Shown here: piece after piece, positions 44,319-53,179 of the stretch
Layout of the letters: every line of letters starts with the position of its first letter
Numbering within the stretch: the stretch's first letter is position 1
NCBI GenBank assembly: GCA_965116345.1
Contig: OZ220680.1
Location: 3,038,001 to 3,102,000, forward strand
DNA length: 64,000 nt
From: VXYL01 sp965116345
GTDB lineage: Bacteria > Pseudomonadota > Gammaproteobacteria > Pseudomonadales > Azotimanducaceae
Direction: 5' to 3'
The notes under the pieces: model-generated
What the model was told of the DNA's origin: nothing
The model's input: only the letters and a program-made list of their open reading frames with translations
Databases searched by the model: none
Program-made: the position numbers and the translations under genes

Positions 44319-45200
44319 ATGAAGCCCGCGCCTTCGGCCGGATCCGTTCCCCCATTCGCCACACTGTCGCATGCCCACCGCGTCGTGCTTGGCGGTCCGT
44401 TGATCGGCTTCGCGTTCGCGATCGTATGCATTGCCGTCGTGATCCTCACCGTTATCGGGCCCGCCGTCGGGGAGGATGGTCTGGGTCTCCTACCACGCCT
44501 CGCGTTGGTGGGTTCGTGCGCCCTGCTGTGCTGGCCGTTGTGGCATGCACTCATCGCCGCCGTGCTCTTTCTCATGCGGTCTCAACCCCCGTTTTGGATT
44601 GCCGTGGCAAGCGGCGCGGCGACGATCTTCATGACCATTCCGTGTGCCGCCATCGCGTATACCGCGTGTGGCCTGTTGTTTCCCCTTGAGATCGTCGATG
44701 AGCTGCTGCCGAAGATCTGCCTCAGCGCGCTGGTGATGTTGCTGGCGTGCAGCTTTCTCATTCACTACGTGGCCTGCCACCTCGTCCTGCTGCGGTTGGC
44801 GGCCGGACGTGACGACGATCAAGCCGGGACGGCAGTGCTGGTCCATCGGCAACCTCGGACCGCTTCGCGGCCGCTTGCGAGCGAGCCGTTCTTCGACCGT
44901 CTGCCGGCGTCCGTCGGTCGGGACGTGATCTACCTCCACGTCACCGGCCACTACGTCGACGTCGTCACGACCAGGGGATCCTGTCTCGTCCTGATGCGCC
45001 TGACCGATGCGGTCGTCTCCTTGGCTGACCGCGGCATGCAGGTGCATCGGTCCTACTGGGTGGCGAGCCGGCATGTGGAAGGTCTCGTCCGGCGCGATGA
45101 CCGCACCGTGGTTCGCGTGACGGGTGGACACGAGATACCCGTCAGCCGGACCTTCCTTGCCGGCGTCCGTGAGCACCTGAGGCGCTCCGGGGAGGCGTAA
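44319..45200 (+). CDS. Membrane-bound LytTR-domain regulator (paralogue 1)
   Basis: This 293-residue protein has four N-terminal membrane segments (VLGGPLIGFAFAIVCIAVVILTVI, LALVGSCALLCWPLWHALIAAVLFL, IAVASGAATIFMTIPCAAIAYTACGLLF and LSALVMLLACSFLIHYVACHLVLL). A linker and a C-terminal LytTR DNA-binding domain follow, with DVIYLHVTGHYVDVVTT, MQVHRSYWVASRHV and EIPVSRTFLAGVREHL. A membrane-tethered regulator would bind DNA directly in response to an envelope signal. The ATG at 44319 is chosen over upstream in-frame starts. It is followed by a paralogue with the same layout. Confidence 0.82.
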   Translation: MKPAPSAGSVPPFATLSHAHRVVLGGPLIGFAFAIVCIAVVILTVIGPAVGEDGLGLLPRLALVGSCALLCWPLWHALIAAVLFLMRSQPPFWIAVASGAATIFMTIPCAAIAYTACGLLFPLEIVDELLPKICLSALVMLLACSFLIHYVACHLVLLRLAAGRDDDQAGTAVLVHRQPRTASRPLASEPFFDRLPASVGRDVIYLHVTGHYVDVVTTRGSCLVLMRLTDAVVSLADRGMQVHRSYWVASRHVEGLVRRDDRTVVRVTGGHEIPVSRTFLAGVREHLRRSGEA

Positions 45201-45371
45201 GGCAAGTTCAGAACGGGGCCCGGTGTGTCGCTCGTGCCGCACGAGTGACATTCGAGAAGCCGTTGGCCCGCCGTTGACGACATGCCTAGGCGACCTTGCG
45301 TTGGCCGCGCCCTCGGCCATAGCCTGACGACTATTCGATTTGCGAGGTGTTCGAGCGCACTCCGGGTCAGA

Positions 45372-46307
45372 ATGGAGCCGAGTCAGTCCAGCCGTATCGG
45401 ACCACTCGAGCGGTTGCGGCATGTCCATGAAGGCATGCTGTCCGGCGCGGTGCTCGGTACGTCTTTGGCAGCGGCCGCCGGTGTCGCGGTGATCCTGGGC
45501 GTGCTCGGCCCATTGGGGATCGAACCACGCCTGGATCCCGGGTCGCGCTTCGCCTTCGCTACGGTCTGTTGTTTCGTGGGCTGGCCGCTCTGTCACGCGT
45601 TGAGCGCGGCACTACTGCACCTGATGCGTCATCGGCCGCCCCGGGAGATTCTGATCGCCTGGGCGCTGGGCGTGGCGTTCGCGGCCCTGCCCTGCAGTGC
45701 GCTCGGGTACTCGGTGTATCGACTCTTCGACATCCCGGGGCCGGTCAGCCAGGTCTTGCCGGGGGCCTACCTGTGCGCGTTGACCTTGGTGCTGCTGGCC
45801 AGTTTGCTTGTCCATGCCGTTGCTTGGCGCCGATTGGGACCACAGCCTGGGGCCGGGCCGGGCCCGCGTGCCGCCAGGGGGGAACGGAGTAGGCGAGCGA
45901 CCCGTGGTCCGCAACGGCGCGGCGCCGCCGTTGCCGCGCGGGACTCAGCACGTAGGCCGCTGCTCGCTCGAATCCCTCGGGGACTCGGCCAGGACGTCGT
46001 CTACATCACCGCCGCTGGTCACTTCGTCAAGGTAGTAACCACCAAGGGCTTCTGCCTCATCCGGATCCGATTCGCGGATGCCATCGCCGAAATGGGCGAA
46101 ACGGGCATTCAGTTGCATCGGTCCTACTGGGTCGCCTTTCGCCACATCGTGACGACGGTGCGCCGCGATGATCGGATGGCCGTGCGGGTAACGGGATCCG
46201 ACGAATTGCCCGTTAGCCGCTCGCGCGCCACCGCAGTTAGCGCCGCCAGCGACGGTGCGCAGCCGGCGTTTGGGAAGAATTCCGTCACCGGCGTAGATGA
46301 TCCCTAA
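45372..46307 (+). CDS. Membrane-bound LytTR-domain regulator (paralogue 2)
   Basis: This 311-residue paralogue of the preceding protein has four membrane segments in the same order, including CCFVGWPLCHALSAALLHLMRHRPP, which matches LLCWPLWHALIAAVLFLMRSQPP of paralogue 1. After a long arginine-rich linker comes the LytTR domain (DVVYITAAGHFVKVVTTKGFCLIRIRFADAI, IQLHRSYWVAFRHIVTTVRRDDRMAVRV, ELPVSRS). The C-terminus diverges after the last strand. A tandem duplication is likely. The 171-base gap between the two shows no gene and may hold a promoter. Confidence 0.82.
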   Translation: MEPSQSSRIGPLERLRHVHEGMLSGAVLGTSLAAAAGVAVILGVLGPLGIEPRLDPGSRFAFATVCCFVGWPLCHALSAALLHLMRHRPPREILIAWALGVAFAALPCSALGYSVYRLFDIPGPVSQVLPGAYLCALTLVLLASLLVHAVAWRRLGPQPGAGPGPRAARGERSRRATRGPQRRGAAVAARDSARRPLLARIPRGLGQDVVYITAAGHFVKVVTTKGFCLIRIRFADAIAEMGETGIQLHRSYWVAFRHIVTTVRRDDRMAVRVTGSDELPVSRSRATAVSAASDGAQPAFGKNSVTGVDDP

Positions 46308-46775
46308 CGTCACTTCTCGCGCTTGGGCACTCCGACTACGGTGACCGCAAGTCACCGTGGCTTCGGCGGCGGCGCGGCCAATCGGACGAGTGGTATCGAC
46401 CTTGAGTCGGTTCGTTCCAGGAGGTCGCCCGCCGCCGATCCCCACTGGTGGTCGCCTCTAGATTCCTTGGGTGGTGTATCCATTTGAAAAGGGCTGACTC
46501 CGCTTGGCTAGCGGGCTTCCGCATTCAAGGTTGCTCTCGACAAACGCATCGACAAATGGGTCCGCCCCCGCGCTGGGCCACCTGCCGAATACAAGAGCCA
46601 CGATACCCGGCCGGGAGTAGCTACCCGGCCTTGGCGAATAGGCGGGAATCCGTACCCATCTGTGTGCGTTTGTCAACGACCCGGCACGTGTGAACGCTCC
46701 TGAACGACTCGCGTACACGCGAGACGCGCTCGGGGAAGGAGGTCGAAGGCCACCGTAGCGGCCGCAATCCGCGTG
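46308..46775. other. 468-base non-coding gap between convergent genes
   Basis: No convincing gene is seen; short open frames here lack start sites and known motifs. The gap contains GTGAC-CGCAA-GTCAC near 46340 and a perfect 7-bp hairpin GGCCGGG/CCCGGCC (46609-46630, loop AGTAGCTA). The hairpin could end both the LytTR and ABC-permease transcripts. Confidence 0.5.
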
Positions 46776-48044
46776 CTATTCCGTCTGCAGTGCGGCCACC
46801 GGGTCGAGCCGGGCCGCCGACAACGCGGGGTACACACCGAAGCCCACGGCGATCGCCATGCAGACGACGACGGCCAGGGCGATCCCGGGTAGCGACCACG
46901 CCACGGCCCAGCCTGCGAAGGCGGCAATGGCGTAGGCGATCACGACGCCGAGAACGACGCCGACGGCGGCGCCCAAGAGTGCAATCAGGGCCGCTTCGAC
47001 GAGAAACTGCCGGACAATGTCCCGCTCCCGGGCACCCACCGCCCGGAGCAGGCCGATCTCCGAACGCCGCTCCATGACGCTGGCCATCATGATGTTCATG
47101 ATGCCGATGCCACCGACGAGCAGCGATATGCCGGCGACGGCGGACATGACGATCGTAAAGATGCGCTGGGTCTGCTGATGCTGGGCGAGAAGCCGGACCG
47201 GCACGGTCAGCCGGGTGTCTCTTTGGCCGCCGTGGCGGCGGTCGAGAAGATGCTGCACGGCGTCGGCGGCGGCGAGCGGCGAAAAGCCCCGGGTGACGCG
47301 CAGCTTGAGTTGGGACAGTTGGGAATCCAAGGGGGAGACCCGCAACCGACGCAGAGCGGTGTGCAGCGGCAGGTAGACGCGGTCGCCTTCGCCGCCGACC
47401 CGCTCTCCCTGGAACTCGTCGTCGGGCAGTTGCCGGTCGCGTAGGACGCCGACGACCTTGACCCAAAGGTGGTTGACCTTGACGAACCTGCCGAGTGCGC
47501 CGCCGTTGGGAAACAGTTGTCGCGCCGCCACTTCGCCGAGCACCGCAACCTGGGCAAATTCTGCGTCGTCTTGGGTGCTGAACAACACCCCCGTGGCGGC
47601 TTCGAGACGTGTCAACTCGAAGTAGGCCGGGCTCACCGCCCAGACCTGGGCGTGGCTCTCGCCCTGGCGTGAGAACAGGTTCCACGTCTGGATGACGCGC
47701 ACGCCCGCCCAGTCGTGGACAAACGGCAGGGTCTCGAGGAGCGCATGGGCGTCGGCGACGGAGAGCCCCGCGGAGTGCTTGCGCGACTCCCTGCGTTCAT
47801 CCCCCTGGGGTTCCGCGGCGTCCACGATCAGGTTGTCGACGCCCATTCCCTCGATCATGGTCAGTGCCTGCCGTCGCCCACCCTCGCTGACCGCCAGCAT
47901 GGCGATGACGGCGCCGACACCGAAGATCATGCCGAGAAGCGTCAACGCGGAGCGCAGCCGATGGTGGGCCAGTTGGACCATCGCCTGACGCAGATCCGGC
48001 AGCCAGTGCCGGGTGTCCAGACCTAGGGGTCCGAGACGTTTCAT
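46776..48044 (-). CDS. MacB/FtsX-type ABC transporter permease
   Basis: This 422-residue inner-membrane protein has one N-terminal membrane segment (SALTLLGMIFGVGAVIAMLAVSEGGRRQAL). A large periplasmic MacB_PCD domain follows (FSRQGESHAQVWAVSPAYFELTRLE, VAVLGEVAARQLFP, VKVNHLWVKVVGVL). Three C-terminal membrane segments carry the FtsX signature GISLLVGGIGIMNIMMASVMERRSEIGLLRAVGARERDI. It is the last gene of a five-gene operon with its ATPase and three adaptor proteins. Exporters of this class use ATP hydrolysis in the cytoplasm to drive mechanical changes in the periplasm. It overlaps the preceding gene by 4 bases. Confidence 0.9.
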   Translation of the reverse strand: MKRLGPLGLDTRHWLPDLRQAMVQLAHHRLRSALTLLGMIFGVGAVIAMLAVSEGGRRQALTMIEGMGVDNLIVDAAEPQGDERRESRKHSAGLSVADAHALLETLPFVHDWAGVRVIQTWNLFSRQGESHAQVWAVSPAYFELTRLEAATGVLFSTQDDAEFAQVAVLGEVAARQLFPNGGALGRFVKVNHLWVKVVGVLRDRQLPDDEFQGERVGGEGDRVYLPLHTALRRLRVSPLDSQLSQLKLRVTRGFSPLAAADAVQHLLDRRHGGQRDTRLTVPVRLLAQHQQTQRIFTIVMSAVAGISLLVGGIGIMNIMMASVMERRSEIGLLRAVGARERDIVRQFLVEAALIALLGAAVGVVLGVVIAYAIAAFAGWAVAWSLPGIALAVVVCMAIAVGFGVYPALSAARLDPVAALQTE

Positions 48045-49261
48045 TCGCCCGGTGCGCTGACGCCGTCCGGGGCGACCACGCTGACCCGCTCACCCGCTTG
48101 GAGACCGTCGACGACTTCCACGAGGGTCGGGCTCAAGTGGCCAAGGCGCACCCGCCGTGCCGACGCATCCGTGCCGCGGACGACATAGACGAACGGCTTG
48201 TCCTCATCGTAGAACACCGCCTGCTGGGGTACGAGGAAGCCGTCGTCGATGGCTCCCGTGACAATGGTCGCGTCGAGGCTGCTGCCGACGCGCATCAGTT
48301 CCGCGTCCACCGTCTTCGGTTCGGCTTCGACGACGAAGTACTTCTGCGGATTGTCGCTGGCCCGCGGGGTGGCGACCGTCGAAACGCTGGACACCCGAGC
48401 CGGCACCATGACGGAGACATCGCTATCGAGGCGCAGCGTCACTTCCTGGCCCGGCTCGATGCCGATGGCATCCACCTCGGGAACGTAGATGCGTGCCTTC
48501 ACCTTGCCGCGCACGGGAAGCAGGCCGACGGCACGGCCGGCGAAGACATGATGTCCCTCGGTGAGCTTCTCGCCCCACGGCGTACGCGCGTACACGAAGG
48601 TCCCGTCGGCCGGGCTCGCCAACTCCATTACCGCCAGCGCGGACTCCCGCTGTTCGAGTTGCGTACGGCTGGCATCGCGGAACGCGACGAGGCGACTGAG
48701 CTCGGCTTCGGTCCGCTGGTGGTGGGTCTCGGCCCGCCACGCGTAGTACTCGTCCTGGATGGTGAGCAGTTGCAGGTCGCCCACGGCGTCGAGGATCTCG
48801 TTGCGGCTGAAGAGCCGGGGGTCGACCTCGGTGAAGGTGCGGGCGATGTGCTGTTCGCCTTCGACGCGTTTGGCCTCGTGGTCGATGAGAGCCCGGGCTA
48901 CCGCGCTGTCCTGGGTATGCACGCCGAGCTGCAGACTGCGGTGCGCGACTTCAACGGCACTGTGGTCCCGTTGCACCAGGATCTCGCTGTCGTCGAAGCG
49001 GACGATGACCTGGCCCTGGGCGACTTCGGAGTACTCGGGCACCAACCAGGCGATGGCGAAGCCCATTCTGAGACCATCCGGTACGCGGATGGTGATGGCT
49101 TCGGATGGCACCAGTTCGCCGCGCGCATCGATGGTGAACCGGTGGTCGCGCGTTTCCACGGACACCGAGGGATGAAGCGACGTGGCGTCCGAACAGGCGA
49201 CGGTCGCGAGCAGAGGTAGGGCCACGGTGGCCAAAAGGTCTCGGCACCACAACCGGGTCAC
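48041..49261 (-). CDS. HlyD/MacA-like periplasmic adaptor (third of three)
   Basis: This 406-residue exported protein starts at a GTG (49261) overlapping the previous stop (GTGA). The leader LLATVALPLLATVACSD may be a lipoprotein signal, although its -3 residue is threonine. A barrel-sandwich half-motif (PEYSEVAQGQVIVRFDDSEI) is followed by a helical hairpin region and a second half (ASPADGTFVYARTPWGEKLTEGHHVFAG). The protein ends with PQQAVFYDEDKPFVYVVRGTDASARRVRLGHLSP, the membrane-proximal domain of MFPs. It should bridge the permease to other envelope components. Confidence 0.82.
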   Translation of the reverse strand: MTRLWCRDLLATVALPLLATVACSDATSLHPSVSVETRDHRFTIDARGELVPSEAITIRVPDGLRMGFAIAWLVPEYSEVAQGQVIVRFDDSEILVQRDHSAVEVAHRSLQLGVHTQDSAVARALIDHEAKRVEGEQHIARTFTEVDPRLFSRNEILDAVGDLQLLTIQDEYYAWRAETHHQRTEAELSRLVAFRDASRTQLEQRESALAVMELASPADGTFVYARTPWGEKLTEGHHVFAGRAVGLLPVRGKVKARIYVPEVDAIGIEPGQEVTLRLDSDVSVMVPARVSSVSTVATPRASDNPQKYFVVEAEPKTVDAELMRVGSSLDATIVTGAIDDGFLVPQQAVFYDEDKPFVYVVRGTDASARRVRLGHLSPTLVEVVDGLQAGERVSVVAPDGVSAPGE

Positions 49262-50409
49262 AGGCGGACCTCCTGACCGGCTTCGAGACCGCTGGCAACG
49301 ACGAACCGGTCGCCACTCCTCTCGCCGAGCGTAACCGGTACCCACCGGCCACCCCTGAGGAACACGCCGGGTGAACCGGAACGGTAGCTGAGCGATGCGG
49401 CCGGGACGGCGATGACGTCCGGGAGGAGAAGCACTTCGACGGCGATCTGCACGGACATGCCGAGGCGCAGACCGGCCGGGGCGTCGGTGGGGAAGCGAAC
49501 CGTGATGTCGCGAACCTTGACCTGCGCCTGCTGGGACTTGCGACGCACGGTGTTGGCGACGGTGTGGACGCGGCCTTCGATTTCCGCACCACCCGCGGAG
49601 TCGACCAACACTCGAACCCGCTGACCGGTCGCCAGGCGCGCGGCGAGATACTCCGGAATCGCGGCCTCGACGGCGAGGCGGTCTTCGTTGGCGAGTTCGA
49701 CCACGGCGATGCCTGGATTCACCTGGTTGCCGACGTCGAGCTTGTTCCCCCACATCGGTGTCGTGCCGATGATCACGGTACCCGCCTTCGGCGCGTGGAT
49801 GGTCAACGCCGCCAGTTCGCGCGCGGCGGCGGCGTGGAGGATCTCGAGGCGCTGGACCCTGATCTCGATTTCACGCCGTTGGGCATCGCGCAGCTGCTGG
49901 ACCAGAGGCGCCCGCCGGCGTACACGTTGCAGTTTTTCGTTGGCGAGCCGCTTCTGCTCGACGAGCTTGCGGTACTCCACGCTCGCGATCAGGTCGGGTG
50001 GCTGTTCAGCTTTTCGGTTCGCCTTCTGGGCATCGCTCTCGACCTGCGCCAGCGCGACCTTCTCATCGGCCAGGTCCTGCGCCTGCTTTTCGATCAGGGA
50101 CTTCAGCTCGCCACGGGCGACGGCTAGATTCGATGCCAGCTGCCGGACCTGGTTGTCGATGTTGCTGCCGTCGAAGGCCACCAGGAGTTCGCCGGCGGCA
50201 ACCCGCCTGCCCTCCTCGGCCAGATGGGTGATCGAGAGTGCCCAGTTCCGGCTCGGCGGTGGGCCGAAGCGGAGCACGTCGGTGGAGACCACGATGCCGC
50301 TGGCCTCGACCGTGACCGCCCGGTCTTCCCTATTGAGTTCGAGCCACTGCTCGGCGGCTGCACCGGTGCCGCCGAGAGTCAGGACCAGGAGCAGAGTGGC
50401 GCGGCTCAT
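49258..50409 (-). CDS. HlyD/MacA-like periplasmic adaptor (second of three)
   Basis: This 383-residue protein starts at the ATG at 50409 with a signal peptide (ATLLLVLTLGGTGAAAEQ). It has the lipoyl-like half RRVAAGELLVAFDGSNID, a long coiled coil (residues ~95-200, rich in E, K, Q and R), the matching half LTIHAPKAGTVIIGTT, and the beta-barrel with LRLGMSVQIAVEVLLLPDVIAVPAASL. It overlaps its neighbours by 4 bases on each side. The complete architecture suggests a working adaptor. Confidence 0.85.
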   Translation of the reverse strand: MSRATLLLVLTLGGTGAAAEQWLELNREDRAVTVEASGIVVSTDVLRFGPPPSRNWALSITHLAEEGRRVAAGELLVAFDGSNIDNQVRQLASNLAVARGELKSLIEKQAQDLADEKVALAQVESDAQKANRKAEQPPDLIASVEYRKLVEQKRLANEKLQRVRRRAPLVQQLRDAQRREIEIRVQRLEILHAAAARELAALTIHAPKAGTVIIGTTPMWGNKLDVGNQVNPGIAVVELANEDRLAVEAAIPEYLAARLATGQRVRVLVDSAGGAEIEGRVHTVANTVRRKSQQAQVKVRDITVRFPTDAPAGLRLGMSVQIAVEVLLLPDVIAVPAASLSYRSGSPGVFLRGGRWVPVTLGERSGDRFVVASGLEAGQEVRL

Positions 50410-51446
50410 GGCTGCCGGGCCGGCATGGCTGACGGCTGGGTGGCAGCCATCAGGGACATTCCCGGAATCAGGTCTTCGGGGTCCGACTCGGTAGGGATGG
50501 CCACGAGTTCGAAATAGCCACCCGGACTCCACTCTTTGCGTGTCGCGGCCTGCTTGGAGGTCCAATCGACCCGGGCTTCGACCGAGCGCGCGGGCAGCGC
50601 ATCGGGCGTGACGACGATCAACGAGCCGACGGTAAGCTTGCGCATGTCGGCTTCGTGGACCCAGAAACGGAAGCGCAGCGCCTTGCGGCTCGCCACCTCG
50701 GCGATCTTGGCCGTGGCGGGCATGGTCTCGCCGGCGAAGACCTTGGCCCCGGTGAACGGGTTCTCACCATGGATGAAGAGCCCGCTACGGTCGGCGCGGA
50801 TTTCGGTCTGCGCGATGGCCTGCTGCAGGCGGTCGCGATCCGACTCTCTTCGGGCAACCATCAAGCGGGTCACCGGTTCGGATTTGGCGTGTTGGTCCTG
50901 CTTGTCCGCGAGCGTCGAACGCGCGCGCTCGAGGGCATGCTCGGCTGTGGCGAGATCCAGCCGGTCCCGATCGTGGTCCAGCCTGCGGGTCGCGTGAGCC
51001 GGTATCTCGGCGTCGATACGCGCCAGCCGGACAGCCGCCTCGGCCTCGACCACCGCGGTCTCGGCATCGAGTATCGCCAGCAGGGTCGCGGCGCGCTGAC
51101 GTTCGGTCTGCATGCGCCCTTCCTCCAACTCCGTCTGCGCCGCTTCCGCCTGCGAAATCAGGTCGCCGGGGTCGAGGCGAACGACGATGTCCCCTGGTTC
51201 GACCGTGCTGCCTTCGGCTGCCAGCCAGGCGATCTGGCGCTGCCACATGCCTGGCAATCGGGGCATCTCGATGATCTGCGATTCGGCGTCCTCGACGATG
51301 CCGGTCAGGTACGGTGGCGCAGCATGCGCCGCCGTCGTGCAGAGTGAGACCAGCGCCGCCAATACGCCTCGCCAGCTCGGCGTTCGGCCCCAGTCCCCAC
51401 CGCCCTCGGCAAACACCGCCGCGCGGTAGTCAGTGACGGCGTGCAT
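50406..51446 (-). CDS. HlyD-like periplasmic adaptor (first of three)
   Basis: This 346-residue protein has a leader ending CTTAAHAAPP, a half-motif GSTVEPGDIVVRLDPGDLISQAEAA, and a coiled-coil hairpin (~residues 90-200). A second half follows (AQTEIRADRSGLFIHGENPFTGAKVFAGE), then a barrel domain (RFWVHEADMRKLTVGSLIVVTPDALPARSVEARV). Its ATG at 51446 lies 17 bases inside the ATPase gene, so the two are tightly coupled. It lacks the full C-terminal membrane-proximal domain and is shorter than its two paralogues. Confidence 0.82.
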   Translation of the reverse strand: MHAVTDYRAAVFAEGGGDWGRTPSWRGVLAALVSLCTTAAHAAPPYLTGIVEDAESQIIEMPRLPGMWQRQIAWLAAEGSTVEPGDIVVRLDPGDLISQAEAAQTELEEGRMQTERQRAATLLAILDAETAVVEAEAAVRLARIDAEIPAHATRRLDHDRDRLDLATAEHALERARSTLADKQDQHAKSEPVTRLMVARRESDRDRLQQAIAQTEIRADRSGLFIHGENPFTGAKVFAGETMPATAKIAEVASRKALRFRFWVHEADMRKLTVGSLIVVTPDALPARSVEARVDWTSKQAATRKEWSPGGYFELVAIPTESDPEDLIPGMSLMAATQPSAMPARQP

Positions 51447-52116
51447 CCCGAGCCACCTTGCCGTCGCGCATGTGAATCACCCGCCGGGCATGGGAGGCGA
51501 CGTCTTCGTCGTGGGTGACCATCAGGATGGTCTGCCCCTCGCGGTTCAACTCCGAGATGAGCTGCATGATAGTCGCGCCGGTCGCGGAATCCAGGTTGCC
51601 GGTAGGTTCGTCGGCAAGCAGCAGCGGGGGATTCGACACCAGTGCACGGGCGATGGCGACCCGCTGGCGTTGCCCACCGGACAGTTGATTCGGCCGATGG
51701 TGCGCCCGGTCGGCGATCCCTAGGCGTTCGAGCAGTTCCGGACCCCGGGTTCGGCCTTCCGCGGCCCAGGAATCAGCGTAGCGGATCGGCACGAGGACGT
51801 TGTCCAGGGCGCTCATGCGCGGCAGCAGGTGGAAGCTCTGGAAAACGAATCCGATGTGGCGGTTGCGGAGCGCCGACAGGCGGTCGTCGTCCATGTCGGA
51901 CACGACTTGGTCGAGCAGCCGGTACTCGCCGGCGTCGGCCCGGTCGAGACAGCCCAGGATGTTCATCAGCGTGGTCTTGCCGGAACCCGACGGCCCCATC
52001 ACCGCGACGAACTCACCACGGTCGACGGTGAGGTCGATGTGGTCGATGGCATGCACATCCGACTCGCCGACGTGGAACGTGCGGCAGAGCCCGGATGTGA
52101 CGATGACGTGGTCCAT
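51430..52116 (-). CDS. ABC transporter ATP-binding protein (MacB/LolD type)
   Basis: This 228-residue ATPase has Walker A GPSGSGKTT, the Q-loop in GFVFQSFHLLPRMSALDNVLVP, the signature LSGGQRQRVAIARALV, Walker B LLLADEPTGNLDS and the H-loop MVTHDEDVA. HVGESDVHAIDHIDLTVDRGEFVAVMG is typical of the LolD/MacB/FtsE group. It is the first gene of the export operon, 96 bases downstream of the CnrX-like gene on the same strand, so it may share the ECF-controlled transcript. Confidence 0.92.
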   Translation of the reverse strand: MDHVIVTSGLCRTFHVGESDVHAIDHIDLTVDRGEFVAVMGPSGSGKTTLMNILGCLDRADAGEYRLLDQVVSDMDDDRLSALRNRHIGFVFQSFHLLPRMSALDNVLVPIRYADSWAAEGRTRGPELLERLGIADRAHHRPNQLSGGQRQRVAIARALVSNPPLLLADEPTGNLDSATGATIMQLISELNREGQTILMVTHDEDVASHARRVIHMRDGKVARDARRH

Positions 52117-52212
52117 AACGCGCCACCACGCCGATTCGTGAAGACTTCCGACGCGTGGCCGGCGGCCTGTCGGCCGCCGCCTACTGCTTCGGCCCAGAAG
52201 CGCCTGCGGTTG

Positions 52213-52722
52213 CTACCTTCGTGGACCGGCGTCTGCGGGTTGGCCGCGGCGCGGTCGCGCGTGTTCGCGACGACCGTGGTTGCTGCCCATGGTCTCCAAG
52301 AATCGGTGTCGTTCTTCCGGTGTCAAACGCGCCAGAATATCCACCAATGCCTGGTGATTGCCAGCCTGATTGGCGGCGAAATGGTCCCGATAGCGGGCCA
52401 GCGCCACCGCCAGCATCTCGGGATCGAAAGGTTCGGCGGCGAGCGCTTGTCCAATGTGCCGCTGGGTGCCGCGCAGTTCCCACATGGAGACGCGAATGCT
52501 TCGCCGCAGTTCACCGTCGGACAACACCGGGACGCCCTCGCGGGCCAGCTCTTCGCGTCGCTCCTCCGGCAGGGTGCGTATCAGTAGCGCGAGTCCCAGG
52601 GTCGGATCGACGCCGCGACCACCGGGCTTCCCCTTGCCGAGGTAGCCTGCCAGGAACCCCACCGCCGCGACGTTGAGCACCACCGAGACGATGAGAACGC
52701 CGATCAACCATTTCGATTTCAT
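52213..52722 (-). CDS. CnrX/CpxP-like periplasmic metal-sensor protein
   Basis: This 169-residue protein has an N-terminal membrane anchor (KWLIGVLIVSVVLNVAAVGFLAGYL) and a helical periplasmic part. LLIRTLPEERREELAREGVPVLSDGELRRSIRVSMWELRGTQRHIGQALAAEPFDPEMLAVALARYRDHFAANQAGNHQALVDILARLTPEERHRFLE matches the heavy-metal-resistance/CnrX-like repeat pattern, including LTPEER. The ATG at 52722 overlaps the stop of the anti-sigma-like gene (ATGA). It ends in a histidine- and arginine-rich tail. Such proteins sense metals or misfolded proteins and control an anti-sigma factor. Confidence 0.78.
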   Translation of the reverse strand: MKSKWLIGVLIVSVVLNVAAVGFLAGYLGKGKPGGRGVDPTLGLALLIRTLPEERREELAREGVPVLSDGELRRSIRVSMWELRGTQRHIGQALAAEPFDPEMLAVALARYRDHFAANQAGNHQALVDILARLTPEERHRFLETMGSNHGRREHARPRRGQPADAGPRR

Positions 52723-53162
52723 GGTTCCTCTGCCACCTCGTCTCCGGGCAGTGCCAGGCGGTCGAGTTCGTCCGGGTCGAACAAGACGAGCAGCATGTCC
52801 TCGTCGCCCGCGGCGGTGTCCTCGTCCAGACTGCCCGCCACGTTCATCCCGACGCCGAATCCCACGGCGAGCGGCACCAGGGCAAGGGCCACCGGGCGCC
52901 ACGCCTTGGCGGTCCACCATTGAAGCCATGGCTCGACCGATGGCAGGTTGGCGATCACCCGGGTCTTGAGACCGGTCGGGGTCGGAACGTCGGCGAGGAT
53001 TTCATCGAGGACGGCCTCCAGCTGGCGCGCCTCTTCGAGGAGTCGACGCGCAGGTGCTGATGCTTCGAGCAGTTCGCGCGCCTGGTGCACAAGAGGCGCC
53101 GGCCACCGGTCTAGTTCGGCACCGTGGCGATCCAAGGCGTTCTCGAAGTCGACTAGTTCCAT
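52719..53162 (-). CDS. Putative anti-sigma factor, single membrane segment
   Basis: This 147-residue protein has a charged cytoplasmic half (ENALDRHGAELDRWPAPLVHQARELLEASAPARRLLEEARQLEAVLDEIL), one membrane segment (PVALALVPLAVGFGVGMNV) and a short acidic periplasmic tail. The layout and its place 17 bases after an ECF sigma gene and overlapping a CnrX-like gene fit an anti-sigma factor. No known anti-sigma motif (such as the zinc HxxxCxxC) is present, so the role is inferred from context. Confidence 0.65.
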   Translation of the reverse strand: MELVDFENALDRHGAELDRWPAPLVHQARELLEASAPARRLLEEARQLEAVLDEILADVPTPTGLKTRVIANLPSVEPWLQWWTAKAWRPVALALVPLAVGFGVGMNVAGSLDEDTAAGDEDMLLVLFDPDELDRLALPGDEVAEEP

Positions 53163-53179
53163 GTTCTATCCATCGTGTG

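Noticed and set aside
46448..46693. Small open frame in the 46.3-46.8 kb gap
   Set aside because: It has no ribosome site and no motif, and overlapping frames exist on both strands; better left as non-coding.
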